This document shows, piece after piece, positions 10,497 to 20,989 of a DNA stretch of 64,000 nt. The notes beneath the pieces are model-generated. The model saw only the letters and a program-made list of their open reading frames with translations. It had not been told where the DNA came from and made no database searches. Both the position numbers and the translations under genes were made by a program. Numbering within the stretch: position 1 is the first letter of the stretch; every line of letters begins with the position of its first letter. The DNA lies in the NCBI GenBank assembly GCA_024349245.1, contig JALDNG010002931.1:1-64000 (forward strand), given 5' to 3'. Source of the DNA: Neodontobutis hainanensis (taxonomy: Eukaryota > Chordata > Actinopteri > Gobiiformes > Odontobutidae).

Positions 10497-11667
10497 TAAC
10501 AATCCTGTAAACTAGAACCGGTAACAGAACCAAAACCTTTTCACCAGGCAAGAACTCTCCATGTTCAGCCCGCTTATCAAACCACCCTTTCATCTTATTT
10601 TGTGCACACTCAAGATTTTCTTTTGCCAGCTCACACGCACGGCACAGCCTAGACCGAAACACACTGACAAAATCCAAAAGATTTTGTTTTGTCTCTCCTG
10701 TTAACCACTGATATTTTAAGAGCTTCAATGGCCCACGCACCGTGTGCAAAGACTAAGTCACACGGACTAAAGCCTAAAGATTCCTGTAGTGTATTCCTGT
10801 CTCTGATAGCAAACATTAACACACATATCCCCTCATCCCAGTCCTTAGCGAACTCCAAACAGTAAGTGCGTAACATAGACTCGGATGGTAAGCACTGGAG
10901 CAACAATGTTTAATGCTCAACTGTTTTAACGCTTGGGAAAATCCTCGAGACATGAAATTAGAACCGTGATCTCTCTGGATTATTTTCGGCAAGCCAAACA
11001 ATGAAAAGAACTTTGTCAAAGCCTTTACAATGGCTGGAGTGGTCATTTTACGCTGGGGAAACACTTCAGGAAACCGAGTAAAAGTACACATGACCGTCAA
11101 CAGAAATTTATTACCAGACTTTGAGCGAGTAAGAGGACCCACACAATCAACCAAGACCCTCTCAAAAGGCTCACCAACAACTGGGATTGGACACAGAGTA
11201 GCCGGAGGTATGGTTTGATTTGGTTTTCTTGCAATCTGACACATGTGACACAATTTGATATAACTAGCCACATCTTTCTTTAAGCCTGGCCATAAAAGAT
11301 GCCTCAAAATTCAGTCATAGGTCTTTCTAACAAACAAATGACCAGAAAATGGATTGTCATGGGCTAGAGATAAGATTTGTTTTGATGCACGGCACCGGAA
11401 CAACAATCTGGGTCACACTCCGCCAATCATCCCAGCAGAAAAATGCCTTGATAACCATTTTCGCATGAGAATATGGTCACTCAAAAAGTAACCCTGAGAA
11501 ACATTTATATTTTCATCACTCACAATTTGTTTAAACAGCGTTGACAAAGTATTGTCTCTCTTTTGTTCTTTAACTAAATCCAGCCGTGACATAGTGACAG
11601 GTTCAGTGTCAATAATAGAGTCAACTGATGTGATTTTTTTCTTTGTTTTCACACAACGAACCGTCAT
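10497..11667 (-). pseudogene. Gmr1-like integrase (copy 1)
   Basis: Linker sequence (11667-11413) leads to the zinc-binding region, with HLLWPGLKKDVASYIKLCHMCQ giving the CxxC pair, then VLVDCVGPL (first catalytic Asp), IQRDHGSNFMS (second Asp) and SSAYHP. The Glu-containing stretch is altered. The C-terminal part (10749-10500) has AHGAWAIEALKI and LPGEKVLVLLPV. Integrase would join the retrotransposon DNA to the chromosome. Frameshifts at about 11300, 10850 and 10740 break it, and a LINE truncates its C-terminus. Confidence 0.75.
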
Positions 11668-11717
11668 TAAAGAAAGCCCATTCAGAAATTTTTCACTTAA
11701 GTCAAAATCATCATTAA

Positions 11718-12478
11718 TTAACTCACTTCAGCGCTCTGAAGCAGCGCGTGTAACAGCACAAGAAGTAAACACATCAGGATAGTTGTAGCAAGTTTATCTG
11801 GACTGTGGCTGACAATAGGTACAGGTGTCAACTCTGGTGTAATCAGCACTTTACCTCCTGCCAAATCGTTCCCCATTATAACAGAAACTACATTAATTGG
11901 CAAACCAGGCCGCACCCCAACGGCAGCGTCCCCTCACCATAGGTCTGACTGTAGAACAATTTTATGCAAAGGAACACCGATGTGTTGAAGGTTAAAACCG
12001 CGCTCAGGGACCTTAGAACCAATAGCGGTTTCGTTACTCAGCGGTAAAACCCCTTCAAGGATAAAAGACTGAGAGTGTCCCTCAATATTTTCACAGGGAT
12101 TTTACGACTATGTCCAGACAAAGAAACAAAACCATCCATTACAAAAGGCTTAAAGTCAGTGTAATCACAAGCTTCAGAAGGCAAATGCGACTCCTTACCC
12201 TGACTCTTGATCAAAACTACGGGTTTAACGTTCTTGTTCTTCAGCACTTGACAGTGAGCGATTATATGACCCCTCAGTCTACAATAGAAACAAGTGACAT
12301 CATTAGCTTTTGTTTCCACATTACCAGACATAATTTTCGTCACATGCTCAGAGGGCAGACACGCCTTTTTCTCAATGTCTCTAGCATTACCATTAGCTCG
12401 CTCATTTTTTTCAAAACCAAAACCCAATGGGCGTTCCAAAAAGACAGACTTGTGCGTTAAGACATATTCATCAACCAA
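11718..12478 (-). pseudogene. Gmr1-like gag end and protease (copy 1)
   Basis: The gag end carries a zinc knuckle of CCHC type, CFYCRLRGHIIAHC, which binds RNA. The next region corresponds to the aspartic protease: VPVKIL-type sequence leads into a broken active-site region near 12090, where the element at 44.2 kb has DTAAS. A small deletion at that point shifts the frame. Downstream, INVVSVIMGNDL matches the protease tail of the third element. Confidence 0.7.
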
Positions 12479-12568
12479 AACAGCGGCTTTAGATACATCA
12501 GCAACTGTGTTTTCGTTTAAATATGTAGTTACTCTATCAGAAAGACTGTTCTTAAATTAAAAACAGAC

Positions 12569-12964
12569 TTAGACCCGAGGACCAACATCAAGCTCTAATT
12601 CGCGCATGCAAATCTGTGTTTGTTGCTCCAATTTCTTTGTCTCCAACATATTAATATATTGGAGCTCCTTTTCCTTTAAAGCAAGGCGCTCTAATTCAAC
12701 TTCTAGCTCTTTTAATCTAACTGTTTCATCTGCCGTACTACTAGAGTAAGATGTTCTAGGACCTTTAGGTTTGGTGTGTATCAGTGTCAACGTCCCACGC
12801 TCTACCAAAGCATTATAAAGTTGAGTCTTTACCGTAGCCTTCTTAGCTTGCTTTGTGACAACAATGTCATCATGTTCAGCAACTAGCAAGAGATCATCTT
12901 TTTGACACCGATCCAAAACCTCCAAAGTGGGAGCAGAAACAAACTCATCCAGGTTATACTCCAT
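12569..12964 (-). pseudogene. Gmr1-like gag, N-terminal part (copy 1)
   Basis: Starts at the Met of MEYNLDEFVSAPTLEVLDRC and continues into a Leu/Glu-rich predicted coiled coil (VRLKELEVELERLALKEKEL). The capsid middle is missing: the frame jumps from RELELD to the C-terminal gag part at 12478, whereas the element at 42.2-47.9 kb has roughly 480 bases here. Gag would form the virus-like particle. Nearly the same fragment is at 31070-31444. Confidence 0.75.
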
Positions 12965-13112
12965 GTTTAAACCCAGAATCAGGCCAGCCACAAGACAAAA
13001 GGCTAACACACAACAAACAAAGCTACTCACAAAAAATACACACCTGCCAGTCCTACCTGAATTACTCCATTAACTCACAAGACAGAAAGTCTACTTTAAT
13101 GAGCCCCAAATA

Positions 13113-13680
13113 TGTTACGATCCCCGCTAAACAAAAGGGACCTGAACATAAAGTCAAACCACACAAAGTGTAAGGCAACACAAATCAACAATTTATTAAT
13201 TAAACAGAGGGTTTGGGACAAACCAAAAAGCCATACACAATTAAAGCTCCAACTGTCTATTTAAAATAAGAATCAAGGGAGAACAAAAAGGCGGTGATGG
13301 GTCGGACAAAATGAACAAAAGAGGGCAACAAGCCGAGTCAGCCCGCCATTGGACCCGACTTAACTCCTCTGTCCCTGCCTAACCAATCCTAACCCTTAAA
13401 GTAAAACAACAAACCGTTAAAACAGGACCACCTCACCCATCACCTAAAAGAACTAACTGAAAACATAAAAGAGGAGCTGAACGTCTAAGCTGCCCCTGGC
13501 ATCGACAGCAGCACAACCAGGAGGCGGAGCTTAGCCGGAAACACAGAGCGAAGCAGAGAGCGAGAAGCCGGCCTCAACATCCTCCTTATAAAGGGTAGCA
13601 GCCAATCAGGAGCCCAGACCAGACACACCCCACTCCTCCTGCAGGTGGAACACACAGACAATTTACATGCATTTGTAACA
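13113..13680 (-). repeat. Gmr1-like LTR (copy 1, 5' LTR)
   Basis: 568 bases bounded by TGTTAC and GTAACA. On the minus strand it contains GATTGGCTG and a TATA box in CCTTTATAAGG (13584-13593), a plausible LTR promoter. Just inside the element lies TTTGGGGCTC, which resembles the start of a tRNA-Pro-type primer-binding site. Relatives in this window: 28038-28406 (internally deleted), 31593-32166, 56106-56608 and 60440-60942. Confidence 0.85.
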
Positions 13681-13815
13681 GAGTCCTTTGTGCTCAAGTC
13701 CGAGGCAAGTCTCAAGTCCTTGTGTTTGAGAATAAAGGAGTCCAAGTTTGAGTCAGAGCAATAAAAATTAAGTCCAAGTCCGAGTCGAGGCACAAAACTG
13801 ATCTTGATGACTACT
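13681..13815 (-). repeat. Degenerate GACTC/GACTTG repeat (gypsy target)
   Basis: Irregular repetition of GACTTG, GACTC and CGGACTT words (minus strand), a low-complexity family also found at 19430-19650, 32167-32290, 50560-50790, 55980-56105 and near 60330-60439. Here it is interrupted by the gypsy LTR. Reading frames rich in DLDLDS across it are artefacts. Confidence 0.85.
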
Positions 13816-13989
13816 CCATCTCTGCCCACAACACCAATGCCCTGCACAAGAAGGGCCAGAGTCGCCTCCTCCTTCATCCAAGTCATCCCAATCTAAAAAT
13901 GTAATTATATAAAATATCAAAACAATCCATCAATATGGCTTACAAGCAAATTGAATCACAGAAATGGCTGTAATTGAGCTGGTTGAAAA

Positions 13990-14580
13990 AATAACATCTA
14001 CAATAAAAAATAAAAATCCCATAAATGGAATTTTCATAGACTTGAAGAAAGCCTTCGACACCATTGATCACAAAGTTCTGTTAAGAAAACCTGAAAGATA
14101 TGGCATCAGGGGCATTGTATAAAGATGGATTGGTGACATTTTATTCTAAATAAAAGAGATTATTTTCACCCAACAAACAAGCTGCTCATAAACTCTAACT
14201 TACTGAAATGTAATCACTTAGTCAAATTTAAAATAGCAAAAATAATGTTTAAAATAAGACAGAACCTGTTTTAGATGAACTCTGCTCCTGACGAACACTC
14301 GTGTTCAGTAAACTCAGATCACAATAACGCCAAACAGACATGTCTGTCTGTTCAGAAAGTTAAACTGTGGAATAGTCTAGAACTAATACATCTATAAATA
14401 GCTTCAAGAAATGACTTAAAAGAAACAGATCTCACAATTTAAAGTTCTTTGTTCTTTCTTTAAATATGTTAAAATAATTCAGTGTTAGTTGTTTTTGTGT
14501 TATATTTGTGAAAAATAAACTAGTAAGCTATGATGCAGGAAGGGGCTTCTTAGAATGAAGCATTTGTAGTTGGTGTAGAA
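13990..14580 (+). pseudogene. LINE reverse-transcriptase scrap and 3' end
   Basis: Encodes an RT palm fragment, FIDLKKAFDTIDHKVLLRK followed by YGIRGIV, then after a gap the end of a LINE protein (KLWNSLELI) near 14365. The motif F-x-DLKKAFDTIDH is RT motif A and contains a catalytic Asp, but the second catalytic motif is missing. The clade is uncertain. Copies: 32455-32633 (cut by a rearrangement), 55230-55815 and about 59560-60150 (both reverse strand). Confidence 0.65.
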
Positions 14581-14615
14581 CCTAATTTCTACAATTTCTA
14601 CAATTAATTTCTACT

Positions 14616-14962
14616 GGGGCGGCAGTGGCTCAGTGGTAGAGCGGCCGTCCTTCAACCGGAAGGTAGTAGGTTCGATTCCCGCTCGCCCCACAGTTCATAC
14701 TGTCGTTGTGTCCTTGGGCAAGACACTTAACCCACCTTGCCTCCAGTGTCTGTAGCACTGGTGTAGGAATGTGTGTGACTGTAGAGGTGTGTTTGGTGGT
14801 GGTAGGAGAAGGTTGTGAGCGCCGGTTGTGTGGCTGCCCTCCTCTCTGTCTGCCCCAGGAGTGAATGGGGTGAGTTGAAACTTCATGTAAAAACACTGTT
14901 GTAAAGCACTTTGTGATAATTATCTGAGAAAGGTGCTATATAAATAAATTACTTACTTACTT
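14616..14962 (+). mobile_element. tRNA-derived SINE
   Basis: The head resembles a tRNA with an A box (TGGCTCAGTGG, 14626-14636) and a B box (GGTTCGATTCC, 14669-14679), the internal RNA polymerase III promoter. The body is unrelated to tRNA, and the tail is TATATAAAT-type followed by TTACTTACTTACTT repeats. AATTT flanks both sides (14584-14588 and 14963-14967). The right arm (near 55215-55235) has no SINE and a single AATTT. The sequence just left of the head (ACAATTTCTACAATT) is also absent from the empty site. Confidence 0.9.
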
Positions 14963-14999
14963 AATTTAACCTAATATGCTTGGACTAGAGTAACCAGAG

Positions 15000-15800
15000 C
15001 ACTAGTACACGGACTCACGCTCTGGAATGGGCTTGAGTCTTTTCCTCCCTCCATATGTGTTCCTGAACTTAGATGAGCATTGAGCTGGCTCACGATGGCT
15101 TACTGACTCTAACAATGCAAAAACCAATGTGCGGTTGAAGATTTCCTGGTGGCGTCTCTCACTCTCCTCAAGCTGCAGCTGGATCTTGATGTACTCAGTG
15201 TCACCAGCACCAGGTTCTTGTCATAGTTCTTCTCCAGTGCATCCAGTGTGCCCAACATGGCTGTTATCTGAAATAAACATGTAAATGATCAAATGGACAT
15301 TGCCAATTTAATTGAATCAAACCATTATTTTATGCGTGACAGCTGGCCGTATACTTACCTCTACATGCAAAGACTTGAAGACATTGGTGCAGATTTTGAT
15401 TGAAAGCTGCAGGTCTTGAATCAAGGCCTCCACTTGTTTAATCTCCATCTTGATCCCCTAAGTCTGCTTCATTGTAGGCGTCTGGGAGCTTCTCTAGTTC
15501 CTCAATTTTACCATCTTCACTATCTTGTCTGCATATGATTTTGGTCTAATACTCTTCAAGCTGAAATGTGTCATAAAATACTGCAAAATGCTCTCTATAC
15601 AGGCTTACAAAATATGTGCACACCTTCCCCATTTCAAGCTCCAATCTGTAGGAGATCTCCGCCGTTTCCTCGACCACCAGCAGGTCTTTGATGGGAAAGG
15701 TAGAACTGGGAAGGAATGCATCACAGGTACAACTTCCACTACTTCCTGTCTCATTCCTCCTAGCCCCCTCACTCCACATGCATACACACTAAGGGCGCAT
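15000..15800 (-). pseudogene. Olfactomedin-4-like gene fragment (left arm B)
   Basis: Minus-strand exons: 15800-15640 with STFPIKDLLVVEETAEISYR; about 15567-15365 with LEEY then a stop; and 15272-15050 with MLGTLDALEKNYDKNLVLVT and, in another frame, ERRHQEIF. In full olfactomedin-4-like proteins this coiled-coil part precedes the secreted olfactomedin beta-propeller, and the motif near 15110 (IVRVS, shared with the array copies as HTGIVRVSKPS) is the start of that domain. Only the beginning of the domain is present. Stops and frameshifts make it a pseudogene. Homology is judged from remembered family features. Confidence 0.6.
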
Positions 15801-15833
15801 ATGGGCACATGAAAATATGAGCACATTAAATTA

Positions 15834-17056
15834 CAGGTGATGGTCATATAATTAGAAAATCATCAAAATGTTGATTTATTTCACTAATTCCATTCAAAAA
15901 GTGAAACTTGTATATTATATTTATTCATTAAACACTTTTCTTTAACCAAGGAAAATCCCAAATTCAGTATCTCAGAAAATTTAAATATTGTGAAAATGTT
16001 CAATATTGAAGAGCCCTGGTGCCACACTCTAATCAGCTAATAAACCCAAAAAAAGTGAACAAGCAATAGGGATAACCACACCTGGAGAGGATTGTGACAC
16101 AAAACCCATTCAAAAACGTGAGGGAGATTCAGAAAGAGTGGACTGCAGCTGGAGTCAGTGCTTCAAGAACCACTGCGCACAGACGTATTCAAGACATGGG
16201 TTTCAGCTTCGCTTTCCTTGTGTCAAGCCACTCTTGAACAACAGACAGCTTCAGAAGCATCTCGCCTGGGACTGCTGCTGAGTGGTCCAAAGTTATGTTC
16301 TCTGATGAAAGTAAATTTTGCATTTCCTTTGGAAATCAGGGTCCCAGAGTCTGGAGGAAGAGAGGAGAGACACACAATCCACGTTGCTTGAGGTCCAGTG
16401 TAAAGTTTCCACAGTCAGTGATGCTTTGGAGCCATGTCATCTGCTGGTGTTGGTCCACTGTGTTTTCTGAGGTACAAGGTCAACGCAGCCGTATTCCAGG
16501 AGGTTTTAGAGCACTTCATGCTTCTGGCTGCTGACCAACTTTTTGAGATGCAGATTTCTCGGCACCTGCACCAAGTGCCAAAGCAACCAGTACCTGGTTT
16601 AAGGACCATGGTATCCCTGTTCTAACTTGGCCAGCAAACTCGCCTCACCTTAACCCCAGAGAGAAGGGTATTGTGAAAAGGATGAGGCAATATGCAGAAG
16701 AGCTGAAGGCCACTATCAGAGCAACCTAAACAGTGCCACAGACTGATCGACTCCATGCCACGCCGCATTGCTGCAGTAATTCAGGCAAAAAGAGCCCTAA
16801 CTAAGTATTGAGTGCTATACATGATCATACTTTTCAGTTGGCCAAGATTTCTAAACATCTTTCCTTTGTATTGGTCATAAGTAATATTCAAATTTTCTGA
16901 ATTTGGGATTTTATTATAACCATCAACATTTAAATTAATACACTTTTGAAATATATCAGTCTGTGTGTAATGAATAATATACAAGTTCCACTTTTAATGG
17001 AATTAGTAAAATAAATCAACTTTTAAGGATTTTCTAAATTATATGACCAGCACCTG
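15834..17056 (+). mobile_element. Tc1/mariner-like transposon, dead (left arm B)
   Basis: Bounded by TA dinucleotides with inverted ends CAGGTG(A/C)TGGTCATATAATT; the inverted repeats extend for well over 100 bases. The transposase region (about 16080-16800) contains VMFSDESKFCISFGNQGPRV, carrying the first catalytic Asp of the DDE domain, and matches fish Tc1-like transposases. The segment with the second Asp is deleted near 16560, the third acidic residue region is shortened near 16660, and several stops intervene, so no active enzyme is possible. The inverted copy 53141-54372 has the same ends and the same kinds of damage. Confidence 0.9.
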
Positions 17057-17830
17057 TATAAACTGTGTTATCCCAAAAATAAAGCTTTGAGAAAGAGAAA
17101 CCACGGAACCAGCGCTTTTGTCTCTTTTCTCTCTCCTCTGATCAGAGCCTTAGAGGCATGCTTTATCATCGGTAACCCTTCAGAGTCTAGAACTGACATA
17201 GCGGAGCAGGTTACAGACCATATTGTGAAAATGATATCGTTAGTTTAGTAGTCAAGCGGAGCTGGTCAGAAACTGATTAAGTCAAGTGGAGCTGGCTGTA
17301 TATATATCCACTAGCGAGAGAAAACGCAGCAGAGCACAGAGCAGTCCCACCAGAGACAGAGGGAAAGGAGTTCTCTTCACACATTAGTTTTGTCCAGTCT
17401 TTTCACTAGAACAAATGTTAAGAGGCAAACGAGGTTAGTTTGGCTAAAAGAGTAAACAGGTTTGTTAAAAGGACTACTGATGGTGCGTTGTTGCAATGCA
17501 CAACCCTCTTGGATGTGGTAAAAGTCAGTGCTTGATTCAAGCTTTTTTGGCTAAAATAAAATAAAAACCCACAGTGTTGAGCCCAGGGCCAGGTTACGGC
17601 TTGACCTCCTCGTTCCTAGAAGGAGTTACATGTGCATGGGGTGCCATGGGAAGAAAATGTAATGTTTTTTTTTTAAGAAGAATCAGGGGCTGTACCGGGC
17701 CCGTGTACCCCGGACTGAGAGGCCAGAGGCTGGGGAGAGTAGCAGAGGCGGTGCAGCCTGGTGCTGGAGGTCTTACCTCGGGCCAGGCTCCAGCTCTGAG
17801 TCCTTCATTGGCCCAGGGGCACAAACACAA
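17057..17830. other. Unassigned sequence in arm B
   Basis: Shared with the right arm (about 52384-53140). It contains the first part of a GC-rich tract (17690-17800) whose reading frames differ between the arms. I see no supported gene. It may be the remaining tail of the piggyBac-like copy. Confidence 0.4.
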
Positions 17831-18490
17831 TCATTGTTGTGTGCAATAATCTTCAGTCTCGGGCTTCTCGACAAGCCCCATAGACAGATGCAAAGCCAGG
17901 AAAGCCTTCATTTCAGATACACATATAATGTACCGCTTAAAAAACCTGGACTGTGGCTTCAGCTGTTTTGAGGATAAAACCCGATGAGCATAACGGTTCG
18001 TCTTTAATTGTAACAAGGTTCCAAAAATTGTGTGTGCCAGTGAGTTCATCAAAAGGCTTTATCCACTCCTGATGAACTTCCAGTCCTCATCTTCAGTGAT
18101 AGGCCCGTAGCTATAATCTCTTCCTCGGCCTCTCCTGGGCCTCCGCCTCTCACCCACATTTCTCTTCTCCCAAACCTGACTCCTCTCCTCTCCGTCCTCC
18201 TGTGTTAGAAACTGAAACAGCAGCACGGCCGGAAAACCCTCAGCTCCACTGGCACCTTCACTCTGGCTGCTATCCTCACTCTCCCTTATTTCATAACAAT
18301 AACAAGAATAATACAGTTTATTTATATAGCACATTTCAAATGACAAGCATAGACTCAATATAACTAAGACTTACTTGTCAGAAAGTAAATGTTCTCCCTG
18401 GAGTCAGAGTCTGCAGCAGACGGCACAACGGCTTGGCGCTCATGTTCTCGTCTCACAATTTCTACTCTCACCAACGTAGAGCTCTCACCG
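17831..18490 (-). pseudogene. piggyBac-like transposase remnant (left arm B)
   Basis: Minus strand. One exon near 18480-18372 encodes IVRREHERQAVVPSAADSDS. The next (18290-17831) has RESEDSSQSEGASGAEG, then DYSYGPITEDEDWKFIRSG and, past a frame break, NRYAHRVLSSKQLKPQSRF and EMKAFLALHLSMGLVEKPE. The last part is the start of the piggyBac DDE region (the family shows a similar AFL-x-LH-x-xMG-x-x-KPE). It ends in a stop shortly after, with no catalytic aspartates. It is either a transposon fragment or a piece of a piggyBac-derived gene. Copy at 51720-52385. Confidence 0.6.
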
Positions 18491-19429
18491 ACTGCATTCT
18501 CCCCACCTGCCACAACGTGTCAAAGGGTTATGTACTAAATCTGAAAATTAAAATGAGCTAAACACAACTTATCTTAATTTTACACCTGACCTATTCAAAA
18601 ACACAAAGGTTTTTATTTATTTATTGAAATTCACACCTGTATCTTCAAATGCTTATTATTGTACCCAACTTTTCCTTTACTAAAAAAAAGTCTGTTGGAT
18701 TTACATAAAAAAATATATGAATAAAATATATGCTGTTTTAAATGTTCTCATAACAAATCTTTAGAACACAATAAGAAATAAAACCTAATCATATGAAATT
18801 AGTATTAGCTCATAAATGTTACAGTTTTGTCACAATATACAAACTCACCTCTCTTTGAGACATCAGTAGATTTTTCACTCAACATTACAGCTTGGCTTTA
18901 AAAATGACGTGTTTTTAACATAACATAGAACTTATATTCAAATAAAATAGTTTTTCAGCACTTCATGCTTCAGGTTTATTTTTTATATTCATACAGTGAT
19001 GCTTTGCTTTTCACCACTCCATTAGATTTTCCAACAGCGGCTCTTAATCAAAGCTCACTTAATAAACTCATAGTAGTGACTAAAGACACTGGGGCTTCAT
19101 TTAAACGCCTTGTAAAATTAGACTTTAGCTTGCTGCTAACAAGTTACTTTGTGAACCACTGGACGAACAGCTGAATATTTCTCTGATAGGTACTTACCTT
19201 GACTTCACCTGACCACTGTCCTGTGGCAACGCTGTGAGATGTTTTGCCAAGACCCTTTAAAGGTAGTGAAATAAAACACATAGAATGAGTCTGCCAAATA
19301 TTTTCAAGTCTTCCTCATGTAATAAAATATGCACATTGTCTTGTTGCAGGAACAAGTACAACTTACAGCCAATGGGAGCACCACAGACTCTCCTGCTCAC
19401 ATTAACAGCATGTCCCAGTGTTGTAGTCG
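18491..19429. other. No clear gene; possible untranslated exon
   Basis: AT-rich sequence, mirrored at 50800-51720. On the minus strand a short GT-donor context (GTCAAGGTAAGTACC, near 19190) follows a GC-richer piece and could be a 5' untranslated exon of the piggyBac-like gene. That is inference only. Confidence 0.3.
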
Positions 19430-19650
19430 AGTCTCCAGTTTGCGAGTCCAAGTCACTTTCAAGTCCTCAGTGTTTGAGTCCAAGTCCAAGTCCAAGGGTC
19501 CAGTGGTTGTGCTGTCGATGTGCATGACTTGCGTGTCTTTTGTGTTCAAGTCCGAGTCAAGTCTCGAGTCCTTGTGTCTGAGAATAAACGAGTCCAAGTT
19601 TGAGTCAGAGCCATAAAAAAGCAAGTCCAAGTCCAAGTCCAGGACTAGAG
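19430..19650 (-). repeat. GACTC/GACTTG repeat with unoccupied gypsy site (left arm B)
   Basis: The same degenerate repeat as at 13681-13815, but uninterrupted. Around 19521-19555 it reads TGCATGACTTGCGTGTC then TTTTGTGTTCAAG, the sequence that flanks the gypsy insertion at 28021-28037 and 32167-32190. The 5-base target here is GTGTC (19533-19537) rather than GAGTC. Confidence 0.8.
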
Positions 19651-20220
19651 TACACAAACAGCACAAGGCTAACATTATTAAAAGTTATTGTATGAAGGTA
19701 AAACTTTTACCTGATGGCAGATTTTCCAGGTCAAACAACAGCAAATATGGAACATGCCTCAAGACCAGTCGTTTTGAACAGCCCTGCCCCACTCCTGTAT
19801 GCAGGCCATTAAAACAAAGTGGCTCTGGAAAGTAAAGAGTAGCCTATTTTACACAATATGCTTTCACAAAGCATTAGATGAACACGCTATTTAGACGGAT
19901 TTTTTACATTTAAATTGATCTAAATGAATGATTTATCTTCATGGCAGTGCAGAAAGCATTTGCTAACCTTATTATTATCTTTGATAACACTTGTCTGTTC
20001 ATGCTAAGGTCTGCCAAAACGTGCATCTACATGACTGCATTATAACTCTAGCCGTCATTTAAGATTACCTTTTATACCCTATTACCTTTAAAAAATTACC
20101 TTTAAAAAAAGCTCTCCAGGTTCTAGAGACCCAATAAGAAGACAAGAGTCCTAAGCAGCTGAGTCTTTAAAGCACTAAACTGGTATTAATCGATTATTGA
20201 TGCTTATAGCGTAAGCTAGC
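19651..20220. other. No gene seen; upstream region of the acidic-protein gene
   Basis: Mirrored at about 50000-50560. No coding exon is supported. The last 100 bases lead into the TATA promoter. Confidence 0.5.
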
Positions 20221-20221
20221 T

Positions 20222-20276
20222 TGACGTACGTGCGTCAGTGCCATGGAAACAGAAGGTCCAGGTGGGGCTATATAAG
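20222..20276 (+). promoter_or_regulatory. TATA promoter of the acidic-protein gene (left copy)
   Basis: TATATAAG at 20269-20276, preceded by a GGTGGGGC box and by TGACGTACGTGCGTCA at 20222-20237, which resembles a CRE/bZIP site. The first ATG (20464) is about 190 bases downstream. The right arm has the same arrangement at 49944-49951. Confidence 0.6.
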
Positions 20277-20463
20277 ACGGCTCCAGTTAGAATTTTTCAC
20301 TTCTCACTTGGCTTGTCCAGTGCGTTGCTGAACTGAGTTTCAGATTGACTTTTCCTAGAAAACCGAACGCTGCATACCACAATATAATCTTCTCTTGGCA
20401 AAAATAAACATATTTTAATATTTTGGTATTATCATATGTTTAAGGTTTGCCAGATCCTCAGAA

Positions 20464-20512
20464 ATGGCACATGCTTTTGACCTCCCGGTCATCTTGGATT
20501 TCTTTTCTGAAG
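20464..20512 (+). CDS. First coding exon of the acidic-protein gene, orphaned (left copy)
   Basis: The ATG opens a 49-base exon encoding MAHAFDLPVILDFFSEG (the last codon is split) and ends at a good donor, GAAG|GTAAGATAA. Its phase fits the acidic second exon at 48979 (GLGPAG...). The rest of the gene is missing on this side: homology to the intron stops at 20639, where an L1 begins. The right-arm version of this exon is one base shorter and out of frame, so this orphan keeps the better frame. Confidence 0.6.
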
Positions 20513-20896
20513 GTAAGATAACTGTTTAATCAAATAAGACTGCATTAGGATAATATTTGTAATATTTTCTGTCCATATAACGTGTTTGATGTTTATTATG
20601 ATAACCGTTTGGGTGGAAGTAGCTACCAAAGCTGAAATGGAAAAATTTTTTTGGAATTGAAGTCTTTATTTATTTTAATTATTTTTAACAAAACAAAACC
20701 AAACCAAACATAACATCCCCAAAAACAAAAACACCTTTCGAACACATTATTAATTTACATTTGCAGTTAGGGCCCTTTAACAATAATCATTAGGGTCAGA
20801 CACATAAAATTGTCATGTGTTTATACATGTAACACCAAAAAGTAAATAAAAAAAAAAGAATTACCAACAGAAAAGTGCATTTATAATAAAAAAAAA

Positions 20897-20901
<5 letters not shown>

Positions 20902-20968
<67 letters not shown>
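20902..20968. repeat. (AT)n microsatellite
   Basis: About 67 bases of alternating TA inside the L1 3' UTR. Confidence 0.97.
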
Positions 20969-20974
<6 letters not shown>

Positions 20975-20989
20975 ATAATCATTCATCTT

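Larger units (their letters stand above)
7975..13680 (-). mobile_element. Gmr1-like Ty3/gypsy retrotransposon, copy 1 (truncated)
   Basis: Minus-strand order from the 5' end: LTR (13113-13680), gag, protease, integrase, then reverse transcriptase, with integrase ahead of reverse transcriptase as in the Gmr1 group. The element is cut at about 7975 inside the RT-RNase H connection, fused to the recombinase gene, so RNase H and the 3' LTR are missing. It has been hit by a LINE (9378-10487) and by a small inverted-repeat element (8584-9159). A 5-base GAGTC directly follows the LTR at 13681-13685, as in copy 2, which shows that both copies descend from one insertion. Many frameshifts; inactive. 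Confidence 0.8.
13113..20640 (+). repeat. Inverted duplication B, left arm
   Basis: Reverse complement at about 49595-56608. Shared landmarks, in mirror order: gypsy LTR, GACTC repeat, LINE RT scrap, olfactomedin-4-like exons, a Tc1-like transposon with identical ends, a piggyBac-like remnant, an unoccupied GACTC target and the TATA promoter plus first exon of an acidic-protein gene. The left arm has a SINE (14616-14962) that the right arm lacks. Homology ends at 20639, directly beside the 3' end of an L1. Confidence 0.92.

Noticed and set aside
13485..13886. Open frame of 133 codons with LRPASRSLLRSVFPAK (also at 28226, 32073, 55807 and 60273)
   Set aside because: It spans the gypsy LTR and the GACTC repeat, changes with every indel between copies and has no start context. 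It is an LTR read-through artefact.
14616..14690. Functional tRNA gene
   Set aside because: The A and B boxes are good, but the body continues as a SINE with a TTACTTACTT tail and flanking AATTT. It is a SINE head rather than a free tRNA gene.
19397..19675. Frames rich in DLDLDS in the GACTC repeat (also 50406-50801)
   Set aside because: Produced by GACTTG/GACTC words; no conserved frame outside the repeat.
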